NCBI GenBank assembly: GCA_040904945.1
Contig: JBBDSM010000081.1
Coordinates: forward strand, 1 to 37,598
DNA: 37,598 bases
Source: JAWLHJ01 sp040904945
GTDB taxonomy: Bacteria; Gemmatimonadota; Gemmatimonadetes; Longimicrobiales; Gaopeijiaceae
Direction of reading: 5' to 3'
In this document: positions 18,206 through 25,064 of the stretch, in pieces
Position numbering within the stretch: the first letter of the stretch is position 1
Layout: every line of letters begins with the position of its first letter
The notes under the pieces: model-generated
Seen by the model: only the letters and a program-made list of their open reading frames with translations
Told to the model about the DNA's origin: nothing
Database searches by the model: none
Position numbers and translations under genes: made by a program

Positions 18206-19322
18206 CCTTCCCCTTCCCCTCCCACACCCGCGGAAGCCGCGTCGTGAAGCCGGTCAACACCTCGTAGGAGATGGTCCCGGCGCCCTCGGCGACCTCGTCG
18301 AGCGTGATCTCTTCAGCGCCGTCCCGCCCGATGAGCGTCGCGACGTCGCCGACCCCTACCCCGTGCATGCCGGTGATGTTCACGACGGTTACGTCCATGG
18401 AGATCCGCCCCACGATGGCGGTCCGCCGCCCCCCGATCAGCGCGTGTCCACGGTTGCCGAGAGCCCGGGGAAGTCCGTCTCCGTAGCCGATGGACAACGT
18501 GGCCCAACGCTCGCCTCTCGCAGCCGTGTACGTGGCGCCGTACCCCACCGTCGTCCCCGGCACGGCGTCACGGACGTGGACCACGCGGGCGCGCAGCGAC
18601 ACCACCGGATCGGGCGCGGGCACGTCGGAGCCGCATCGTCCGCCGTACAGAAAGATACCCGGCCGCACGAGGTCACCGGCCGACTCGGGCGCATGGAGAA
18701 CACCCGCACTGTTCAGCATGTGACGGAGCACGTGTGGTTCGATCTCCGCCGTCCAGGCTCCGAAGCGCTCGGCCTGCCGCTGGACGCTCTCCGCGTCGTC
18801 CTCGGCCGAGTGCAGGTGGGTGAAGATGCCGGCCCACCGCACGGAACCCGTCGCGGCCGAGCGGAAGCGGTCGAGCCAGGCGGCTCCCTGGCGCCAGTCG
18901 ACACCCGAGCGCCCCATCCCCGTGTCGACGTCCAGATGCACATCCGCGACGCGGCCCGAGCGCTCCGCTGCGGCAGCGACCTCCCGCAAAGCGTCCAGGC
19001 TTCCGACCGACAACGCCAAACCGCCCTCGACCGCAGCGTCGATCTCGGCATATGGAGACGGGCTGAGCACCACGACCGGTCCCTCCACGCCGAGCTGTCT
19101 CAGCCGGAGCCCTTCTTCCACGGTGGCGACACCGAAACCCCAGACACCCGCCGCTCGGAGCGTCTCGACGACGCCCGGCATGCCGACCCCATACGCGTCG
19201 GCCTTCACCATAGGCAGGACGCGGACCTCGGGGTCGAGCGCGGATCGGAGCCGGGCGAGGTTGGCGAGCAGCGCATCGGCGCGCACGTCGAGCCAGGACC
19301 GGCCTTTCGGATTCGTTGACAT
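18195..19322 (-). CDS. alr: Alanine racemase
   Basis: This PLP enzyme interconverts L- and D-alanine and supplies D-Ala for peptidoglycan. The PLP lysine is Lys40 (MVKADAYGVG; the family usually has KANAYG), and the second catalytic base is Tyr261 (VGYGATY). RPGIFLYGG and GRISMD are further family blocks. The ATG at 19322 gives 375 residues, the normal length. An in-frame extension to 19427 would run under the mazG start and is rejected. No strong Shine-Dalgarno is visible. This is the first gene of the nine-gene minus-strand run and is divergent from mazG. Confidence 0.95.
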   Translation of the reverse strand: MSTNPKGRSWLDVRADALLANLARLRSALDPEVRVLPMVKADAYGVGMPGVVETLRAAGVWGFGVATVEEGLRLRQLGVEGPVVVLSPSPYAEIDAAVEGGLALSVGSLDALREVAAAAERSGRVADVHLDVDTGMGRSGVDWRQGAAWLDRFRSAATGSVRWAGIFTHLHSAEDDAESVQRQAERFGAWTAEIEPHVLRHMLNSAGVLHAPESAGDLVRPGIFLYGGRCGSDVPAPDPVVSLRARVVHVRDAVPGTTVGYGATYTAARGERWATLSIGYGDGLPRALGNRGHALIGGRRTAIVGRISMDVTVVNITGMHGVGVGDVATLIGRDGAEEITLDEVAEGAGTISYEVLTGFTTRLPRVWEGKGKDGS

Positions 19323-19383
19323 GAGCGGTGAAAGATGCCAAGAAGAGGTCCCCCGGACGACCCCCGACGAGAGCCGCACCCGC
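19323..19383. promoter_or_regulatory. Divergent alr/mazG intergenic region
   Basis: These 61 bases separate the alr start from the likely mazG start and must hold, or lie next to, the promoters for both directions. A TTGACA hexamer occurs at 19316-19321 reading towards mazG, inside the alr start region, but no convincing -10 box follows at the right distance. I infer a regulatory role only from gene orientation. Confidence 0.3.
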
Positions 19384-20172
19384 ATGACCGACACCCCGCC
19401 CGACTTCCGCTTCCCCGGACCCGGCACCCTCGACCGCGCGCTCGCCCTGGTCCGGTTCCTCCGGAAGGAGTGTCCATGGGATGCCGAGCAGACCGCGGAA
19501 TCGCTCGTGCCTCATCTCCTCGAGGAGGCCCACGAAGTCGCGGACGCCATCCACGACGGGCGCACCGAGGACCTCGCGGACGAGCTCGGGGACCTGCTCC
19601 TCAACCTGGCCTTCCAGGTCGTCGTGGCCGAGGAGGACGGGACACTGGACGCCGGCGCGGTCTATGGGGCGCTCGAGCGGAAGATGGTCGCGCGGCACCC
19701 GCATCTCTTCGGCGGCGGCCCGCGTGAGGACTGGGAGACGCTGAAGGCGCGGGAGCGGCCGGAAGGTCAGGGCGTCCTCTCGGGGTTGGCCAAGGGGCTC
19801 GAGCCCCTGAGCAAGGCCTACCGGATCCAGGAGCGGGTGGCGTCGGTCGGCTTCGACTGGCCCGATCACCGGGGCGCGTTCGACAAGGTGCGCGAAGAGC
19901 TCGATGAGGTGCGGGAGGCGCTTGCAGGGGACGACGACGACGCGGTGGCGGAGGAGCTCGGCGATCTACTCTTCGCGGCCGTCAACCTGGCCCGGCTCGC
20001 GGGCCACCACCCGACCACGGCGCTGGCTCACGCGAACACCAAGTTCCGCGACAGGTTCGAGCGGCTCGAAGCCCTCGCGAACGAGCGGGGCATCGAATTG
20101 GAGAGCGCCGGCCTCGAGGCCCTCGATCGGCTCTGGGACGAGCTGAAGGCCGACGCCCGTCCGGATCAGTAG
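19384..20172 (+). CDS. mazG: Nucleoside triphosphate pyrophosphohydrolase MazG
   Basis: MazG hydrolyses (d)NTPs, including aberrant ones, to monophosphates and pyrophosphate, and in E. coli lowers (p)ppGpp during starvation. Two MazG domains are present. The first has the metal-binding set Glu47, Glu48, Glu51, Glu67 and Asp70 (LLEEAHE and DELGD); the second has REELDEV and EELGDLLFAAVN. The protein has 262 residues from the ATG at 19384, matching the roughly 263-residue E. coli protein. An in-frame ATG at 19321 would add 21 residues without family similarity. It is the only plus-strand gene right of 8864. Its TAG lies within 7 bases of overlap with the dehydrogenase stop on the other strand. 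Confidence 0.94.
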   Translation: MTDTPPDFRFPGPGTLDRALALVRFLRKECPWDAEQTAESLVPHLLEEAHEVADAIHDGRTEDLADELGDLLLNLAFQVVVAEEDGTLDAGAVYGALERKMVARHPHLFGGGPREDWETLKARERPEGQGVLSGLAKGLEPLSKAYRIQERVASVGFDWPDHRGAFDKVREELDEVREALAGDDDDAVAEELGDLLFAAVNLARLAGHHPTTALAHANTKFRDRFERLEALANERGIELESAGLEALDRLWDELKADARPDQ

Positions 20173-21245
20173 CCCGCGGCCTTGTCGACGACGTTGCGCC
20201 AATCCGTGAGCGGGGCGTCACGCAGATAGCACGCGAGGTTCGCGACCATCAACTCGGCCTCTCGCGTCCAGTATCCCTGCGTGACGGCGGAGACGTGCGG
20301 CGTGGCCAGCACGTTCTCGAAGCTCCATAGGGGATGTCCCTCCGGGAGCGGCTCACGGGCGAACACGTCGAGCCCCGCTCCGCGCAGTCGCCCGGAACGG
20401 AGCGCCTCCAGCAGCGCACCCTCGTCGACCAGCGCACCGCGCGCGACGTTCACGAACAGGGTGCCGGGCCGCATGAGTCCGAACGCCCGAGCGTCGATCA
20501 TGCCGCGCGTCTCCAGCGTGTCCGGCGCACACACGACCACCACGTCACTCTCCCCGAGCACGGTGTCCACGCCGTCCGGTCCGTGCACCAGCTCGATCCG
20601 GTCGTCGAGACGTCCGCCCCCGGCCACCGCCTCCAGGGCGTCGTCCCCGGGTCGGGCGGGCGTCCGCTTCGAGGCGATCACCCGGCCGCCGAGCGCGCAC
20701 ACCCTGCGGGCGATCTCGCGCCCGATCCCCCCGAAGCCGACGATGCCCACGGTCGTGCGGACCAGCTCGGTGGGCGGCGTGGAGCCGTCGTAGAAGGGAT
20801 CCGTCGACCAACGCCCTCGTCGCTGGTTGGCCAGGGCGTGATCGAGCCCCCGCCCGAAGAAGAGGATCATGGCGAGGACCGTCTCCGCCATGGGCGGCCC
20901 GTGGATGCCGGCCGAGTTCGTGAACACCACGTCGCTGGCACGCATGACGTCGTGCAGCGAGCTCCCCACACCGGCCGCCCCCGAGTGCACCCACCTCAGC
21001 GCTGAGCCGGCCTCGAGCAGCTCCGGCGGAATGCCGTAGCCGAAGTAGACGTCCGCCTCGCGCACGGCCTCCAACACCCCGGGCGATACGCGTGTGGCGC
21101 CGTCCCCCGAACCATCCGTCGGCTCGTCGATCACGACCAACTCCCAGCCGTCGGGGAGCGCGTCGCGGATGGCGTCCGGTACCCAGTCGGGCATGGCCCA
21201 CACCGGACGGTGGTCCATCATGTCGAGTACGGCGCGGCGGGTCAT
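20166..21245 (-). CDS. D-2-hydroxyacid dehydrogenase, NAD-dependent
   Basis: This belongs to the D-isomer-specific 2-hydroxyacid dehydrogenase family, which reduces 2-keto acids with NAD(P)H. The Rossmann motif GFGGIG is at 170-175. The catalytic triad is Arg269 (NVARGALVDE), Glu298 (FAREPLPEGHPLW) and His317 (ATPHVSA). The protein has 359 residues. The short first half and the HPLW form of the Glu motif are those of the GhrA/PhoH-like uncharacterised group rather than of SerA, which carries an extra ACT domain. The substrate cannot be told from sequence. The ATG at 21245 lies 19 bases after the asnS stop, so it may be the last gene of that transcript. Confidence 0.87.
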   Translation of the reverse strand: MTRRAVLDMMDHRPVWAMPDWVPDAIRDALPDGWELVVIDEPTDGSGDGATRVSPGVLEAVREADVYFGYGIPPELLEAGSALRWVHSGAAGVGSSLHDVMRASDVVFTNSAGIHGPPMAETVLAMILFFGRGLDHALANQRRGRWSTDPFYDGSTPPTELVRTTVGIVGFGGIGREIARRVCALGGRVIASKRTPARPGDDALEAVAGGGRLDDRIELVHGPDGVDTVLGESDVVVVCAPDTLETRGMIDARAFGLMRPGTLFVNVARGALVDEGALLEALRSGRLRGAGLDVFAREPLPEGHPLWSFENVLATPHVSAVTQGYWTREAELMVANLACYLRDAPLTDWRNVVDKAAGY

Positions 21246-21264
21246 GGCGTGCGGAGCGTCATGC

Positions 21265-22551
21265 CTACGGGTACAGCCGGTTCATGAGCCGCGGGAACGG
21301 AATCAGCTCCCGGACGTGCTTGCGGCCGGTGATCCACGCGACCGTACGCTCGATACCCAGGCCGAATCCCGAGTGCGGGAAGGTCCCATAGCGTCGGAGA
21401 TCGAGGTACCAGGCGTAGGCGTCCTCCGGGAGACCCTCCTCACGGATGCGCGCGAGCAACCGGTCGAGGTCGTCCTCGCGCTGGCTCCCGCCGATGATCT
21501 CGCCGTATCCCTCGGGCGCCAGCAGATCGTCGCACAGCACGGTGCGTGGGTCGTCCGGGTTCTCCTTCATGTAGAAGGCCTTCGCCTGCTTCGGATAGTC
21601 GTGCACGAAGAGGGGAAGCTCGGCGCCCTCCATCAGCGCCATCTCGTCCGGGGCTCCCAGGTCGGTGCCCCACTCGATGTCGCTGCCGCCGGCGCGCAGC
21701 TTCTCGACGGCGTCGGTGTAGCTGATGCGCGGGAACGGGGGGCGCACATGCTCCAAGAGCGACGTATCACGCTCGAGCACCTTCAGCTCCTCACCGCACC
21801 GCTCGAGCGCGCGCTCGACGAGGTACGAGACGAACTCCTCCTGGAGGCGCATGTTGTCGTTCGAGTCGGCGAACGCGACCTCCGGCTCGACCATCCAGAA
21901 CTCGGTGAGGTGCCGGCGCGTCTTCGACTTCTCGGCACGGAAGGTCGGTCCGAAGCAGTACACCTTCCGGAAGGCCGGGCACGCCGCCTCGACGTAGAGC
22001 TGGCCCGTCTGGGCGAGGTACGCCGGATCGCCGAAGTAGTCCGTCTCGAAGAGCGAGCCCGCGTGCTCGCCGATGGCGCCCGTGAGGATGGGCGTGTCGA
22101 TACGCACGAAGCCGCGGCCGTAGAAGAAGTCGTGGACGGCCTGCTCGACCTCGGCGCGGACCCTCAGACCGGCCCGCTGGAGCGACGACCGGAGCCAGAG
22201 ATGCCGGTTGTCGAGAAGGAACTCGACGCCGTGTTCCTTCGGCTGGATCGGGTAGTCCTCCGCCGTCGACAGGACTTCGAGCTCGGTGAGCCCCAGCTCG
22301 TAGCCGCCGGGCGCCCGGTCGTCCGGCCGCACCTCGCCGGTGATCGACACCACCGACTCGGCCGTGAGGGCCGCGTGGCGCTCCCAGGTGGCCTCGTCGA
22401 CCTCCTTCTTGAGCAACACGCCCTGGACGACACCCGTGCCGTCCCGTACGACGAGGAACGCGACCTTCCCGTGGGCGCGGGTCGCCTCGACCCACCCCTT
22501 CACGGTCACCTGCTCACCGGCGTGCTCGCCCAACTCCCTGATCTCGACCAT
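21265..22551 (-). CDS. asnS: Asparaginyl-tRNA synthetase
   Basis: This class IIb synthetase charges tRNA-Asn with asparagine. An N-terminal OB-fold anticodon-binding domain (about 13-95) precedes the catalytic core. Motif 2 is FRAEKSKTRRHLTEFW at 204-219, the AsnRS form, whereas AspRS has FRDED. Motif 3 is GFGLGIERTVAWITG near residue 400, followed by ELIPFPR. The protein has 428 residues, normal for bacterial AsnRS. Its presence implies direct Asn-tRNA charging, at least as one route. It starts at the ATG at 22551, after a 120-base structured gap behind recG. Confidence 0.96.
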   Translation of the reverse strand: MVEIRELGEHAGEQVTVKGWVEATRAHGKVAFLVVRDGTGVVQGVLLKKEVDEATWERHAALTAESVVSITGEVRPDDRAPGGYELGLTELEVLSTAEDYPIQPKEHGVEFLLDNRHLWLRSSLQRAGLRVRAEVEQAVHDFFYGRGFVRIDTPILTGAIGEHAGSLFETDYFGDPAYLAQTGQLYVEAACPAFRKVYCFGPTFRAEKSKTRRHLTEFWMVEPEVAFADSNDNMRLQEEFVSYLVERALERCGEELKVLERDTSLLEHVRPPFPRISYTDAVEKLRAGGSDIEWGTDLGAPDEMALMEGAELPLFVHDYPKQAKAFYMKENPDDPRTVLCDDLLAPEGYGEIIGGSQREDDLDRLLARIREEGLPEDAYAWYLDLRRYGTFPHSGFGLGIERTVAWITGRKHVRELIPFPRLMNRLYP

Positions 22552-22671
22552 ACGGCTTTGACCCCGATCTTCGTTCCCACGTCATTCGAGGCCCGACGGG
22601 CCCCTTCGAGGGCTCGAAGCTATCAGCCCACGGGGGCCTCCGCCTACCCCACACGCACGGGTGCGGGGCCC
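22552..22671 (-). other. Structured recG-asnS intergenic region
   Basis: These 120 bases after the recG stop hold three hairpins. One is CCCCGCAC/GTGTGGGG with one G-U pair (22647-22668), starting 3 bases after recG. The second is a 7-base perfect stem CTTCGAG/CTCGAAG with a 2-base minimal loop (22604-22619). The third is GGCCC/GGGCC (22590-22602). None is followed by a T-run, so this is not a classic intrinsic terminator. The first may stabilise the recG 3' end or act in factor-dependent termination, and the other two may form an asnS leader. I see no T-box or other named riboswitch. Confidence 0.35.
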
Positions 22672-24759
22672 TCAGCCCACACCGAACATCTCCAAGCGAT
22701 CCGAGTAGCGGTCGAGGAGGATCTCCCGGACCCGCGCGTGCTCCGGACGCTCGAGGTCCGGGTCGAGGTCGATGAGCCCCCGGGCCTCGCGCTGTGCCAC
22801 CTCGATGATCCCCTCGTCCCTCAAGAGGCTCGCGAAGCGGAGGTTCGGATCGCGGCCGTGCTGGCGGCTGCCGAACAGGTCGCCCTCGCCCCGAATGCGC
22901 AGATCCGCCCGGGCGACCGCAAAGCCGTCGGCGGTGTCCCGGAAGACCTTGAGGCGCTCGAGCGCTTCCTCTCCGGGATCCGCGATCAAGATGCAGTGGC
23001 TCTCGGCGCTCCCGCGGCCGACCCTTCCGCGGAGCTGGTGGAGCTGAGACAAGCCGAAACGGTCTGCGTGCTCGATGACCATGACGCTCGCGTTTGCGAC
23101 GTCGATGCCCACCTCGATGACCGTCGTGGCGACGAGGATGTCGAGCTCCCCGGCGAGGAAGGCGCGCATGACACGGTCCTTGTCGGCTGCGGCGAGCTGG
23201 CCGTGCAGGAGCCCCAGGCGCCGGTCGGGGAAGACCTCCGTCCGGAGCCGCTCGTACTCCTCGGTGGCGGCGAGCATGTCGACCTTCTCCGACTCGGCGA
23301 CCAACGGGTACACCAGATACGCCTGGCGCCCTTCGGCCACCTGCTCCTCCACGAAGCCGTACACCTGGTCCCTGCGGTCGGGGGAACGGAGCGCCGTGAC
23401 GACCGGCTTGCGGCCGGGCGGGAGCTCGTCGAGCACACTCAGGTCGAGATCGCCGTAGAGCGCCATCGCCATGGAGCGGGGGATCGGCGTCGCCGACATG
23501 ACCAGCACGTCCGGCACGGCGTCGGCGCGCTCGAGCAGGGCCATGCGCTGACGCACGCCGAAGCGGTGCTGTTCGTCCACAACCACCAGGCCGAGCCGGT
23601 GGAAGCGCACGGTCTCCTGGATCAGCGCATGTGTCCCGACGACGAGCTGGGCCCCTCCCGACGCGACCGCGTCCGTCGCCACGGCGCGGTCCGCGGAAGC
23701 CAGACTTCCGGTGAGCAGGGCGACCTCGACTCCGAGCGGCGCCACGAGTTCACGGATGCCTCGCGCGTGCTGCTCCGCGAGGATCTCGGTCGGCGCCATG
23801 AGCGCGGCCTGATGCCCCCCCTCGACGGCGATGAGCATGGCGAAGAGCGCCACGAGGGTCTTCCCCGCGCCGACGTCGCCCTGGAGGAGCCGGTTCATGC
23901 GCCGATCCGACACCATGTCCGTCGCGATGTCGCGGAGGACCCGCGTCTGCGCGTCGGTCAGGGAGAACGGCAGGGCGTCCAGAAGCCCGCGCACCAGCTC
24001 GTTCGTGCGCCCGTGCGCGATCCCGGGCCGGGTCTCGAGGGCCTCACGCCGAGCACGAGCCTGCAAGAGTTGGAGAAAGAAGAGCTCGTCGAAAGCCAGC
24101 CGCTCCCGCCCGCGCTCGGCCTGGGCCAGATCCGCGGGTCGGTGGAGCCAGGAGAGCGCCTCGGGCAGCGTGGGGAGGCCGAGCCGCTCCCGCGCGTCGT
24201 CGGCGAGGTACTCGTCCTCGTCGGCGGAGGCCAGGAGCGCGTCGAGATTCCTCTCGAAGATCCCTCGGAGCACCCATTGGGGGACTTCGTCGCTGGCCGG
24301 GTAGGTGACGAAGATGGTCCCCGTACGCTCGGACCCCTTCCCCGGCCGGTCCACGAGCGTGAACTCACGTGGCTGCAGCTGCTTGCCATGGAAGAACTTC
24401 ACGGGCCCGGACACGAGCAGACGGTCGCCCTCCCGCAGCTTGCGGTCGAGCCACGGCTGCCCGGGCCACGCGACGGTAATCAGCCCTGAATCGTCCTGGA
24501 GGACGGCCTGGAAGATGCGCAGCCCCGTCCGCGTCGGGATCACGCCCTTGCTGCGCACGGTCCCCGTCACGGTGACGTCCATCCCGACGTCCACTCGGCC
24601 TATGGGGGTCACGGTCGAGGCGTCGTCGTAGCGGCGCGGCACGTGGTAGAGCATATCCCGCGCCGTGGCGATCCCGAGACCCACCAGTGCGTCGGCCCTC
24701 TTGGGACCGACACCCTTGAGGAACTGAACCGGGCCGTCGAGGCGGGAGTAACGGCTCAC
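22672..24759 (-). CDS. recG: ATP-dependent DNA helicase RecG
   Basis: RecG remodels stalled replication forks and branch-migrates Holliday junctions. It has an N-terminal wedge/OB domain (starting VQFLKGVGPKRADAL) and two helicase domains: Walker A GDVGAGKT at 294-301, DEQH box at 395-398, and motif VI QLRGRVGRG further on. From the GTG at 24759 the protein has 695 residues, a normal RecG length. The frame stays open upstream to an ATG at 24846, which would add 29 residues encoded by the adjacent inserted element. Family N-termini begin near LDGPVQFLKG, so the GTG is preferred. After the insertion no strong Shine-Dalgarno lies just before it. The 55-codon frame ends one base before this GTG. 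Confidence 0.95.
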   Translation of the reverse strand: MSRYSRLDGPVQFLKGVGPKRADALVGLGIATARDMLYHVPRRYDDASTVTPIGRVDVGMDVTVTGTVRSKGVIPTRTGLRIFQAVLQDDSGLITVAWPGQPWLDRKLREGDRLLVSGPVKFFHGKQLQPREFTLVDRPGKGSERTGTIFVTYPASDEVPQWVLRGIFERNLDALLASADEDEYLADDARERLGLPTLPEALSWLHRPADLAQAERGRERLAFDELFFLQLLQARARREALETRPGIAHGRTNELVRGLLDALPFSLTDAQTRVLRDIATDMVSDRRMNRLLQGDVGAGKTLVALFAMLIAVEGGHQAALMAPTEILAEQHARGIRELVAPLGVEVALLTGSLASADRAVATDAVASGGAQLVVGTHALIQETVRFHRLGLVVVDEQHRFGVRQRMALLERADAVPDVLVMSATPIPRSMAMALYGDLDLSVLDELPPGRKPVVTALRSPDRRDQVYGFVEEQVAEGRQAYLVYPLVAESEKVDMLAATEEYERLRTEVFPDRRLGLLHGQLAAADKDRVMRAFLAGELDILVATTVIEVGIDVANASVMVIEHADRFGLSQLHQLRGRVGRGSAESHCILIADPGEEALERLKVFRDTADGFAVARADLRIRGEGDLFGSRQHGRDPNLRFASLLRDEGIIEVAQREARGLIDLDPDLERPEHARVREILLDRYSDRLEMFGVG

Positions 24760-24760
24760 C

Positions 24761-24928
24761 CTAGGAGCCTGTCCGAGTATTGGGGCGAGCCGCGTTACCC
24801 GCTCCACGGGGCCAGATTCCAGGCGGGTCGTCGAAGGCATAGCCATGAGCTACGTCGAGACGATCCAACGACGAAGATGGCCCCGTGCAGCCGTAACCCG
24901 CAGGGCGCAGGGGGGTTGTGCGGTTCAT
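24761..24928 (-). CDS. 55-codon frame inside the inserted element
   Basis: This small frame was found by reading the minus strand of the element. It starts at ATG 24928 with GGAGGAG (24938-24944) 9 bases upstream. The product begins MNRTTPLRPAGYGCTG, contains AHGYAFDDPPGIWPRG, and ends NTRTGS; those last codons are the terminal repeat itself. The TAG stop is made at the element's edge and lies one base before the recG GTG (TAGGGTG). No signal peptide, membrane segment or known family is evident. Third-position base use is less GC-biased than in flanking genes. It may be translated mainly to couple ribosomes to recG, or it may be meaningless. Confidence 0.35.
   Translation of the reverse strand: MNRTTPLRPAGYGCTGPSSSLDRLDVAHGYAFDDPPGIWPRGAGNAARPNTRTGS
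24762..24785 (+). repeat. Terminal inverted repeat, recG side
   Basis: This 24-base repeat begins TAGGAGCCTG and ends TATTGGGG. It is an exact inverted match to 25041-25064. Beyond the exact part the two ends stay similar (CGAGCCGCG against TGCGGCCGCG), suggesting a slightly longer imperfect repeat. It lies 2 bases from the recG GTG. Confidence 0.9.
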
Positions 24929-25040
24929 GCTGCGTCTCTCCTCCTCGGCGTAGCTCTGCTACGACTCGTCGTCGTTCCTGCCCTGAGGGCACCGCTCGCC
25001 GGAGGCGAGTGGTCGCACAAGACCCCTGCGCGCGGCCGCA

Positions 25041-25064
25041 CCCCAATACTCGGACAGGCTCCTA
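25041..25064 (-). repeat. Terminal inverted repeat, ftsY side
   Basis: This is the exact inverted copy of 24762-24785. Its outermost three bases, read on the minus strand, are TAG, which serves as the ftsY stop codon. Confidence 0.9.

Larger units (their letters stand above)
24762..25064. mobile_element. MITE-like element between ftsY and recG
   Basis: This is the only gene-free stretch of about 300 bases in the window. Perfect 24-bp terminal inverted repeats bound it (24762-24785 and 25041-25064). Inside are a two-part stem (24805-24814 with 24878-24887, and nested 24828-24833 with 24869-24874), CGTAGC/GCTACG (24949-24963), and a 10-bp hairpin ACCGCTCGCC/GGCGAGTGGT with one G-T pair (24991-25013). 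No transposase is encoded, so it would need an enzyme in trans. The target duplication is either TA (the outermost bases of the repeats) or CCC (24759-24761 and 25065-25067). The ftsY stop TAG at 25064-25062 lies in its terminal repeat. I cannot assign an IS family by eye. Confidence 0.8.

Noticed and set aside
19316..19344. TTGACA as a sigma-70 promoter for mazG
   Set aside because: No TATAAT-like box lies 16-18 bases downstream; the hexamer may be chance within alr codons.
21094..24489. Plus-strand open frame of 1,131 codons opposite asnS and recG
   Set aside because: Same antisense composition, and both overlapped genes are clearly real.
24795..25046. 83-codon minus-strand frame covering most of the inserted element
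   Set aside because: It starts at TTG in the terminal repeat without a Shine-Dalgarno, and its composition is Arg-rich. The 55-codon frame has a better start signal.
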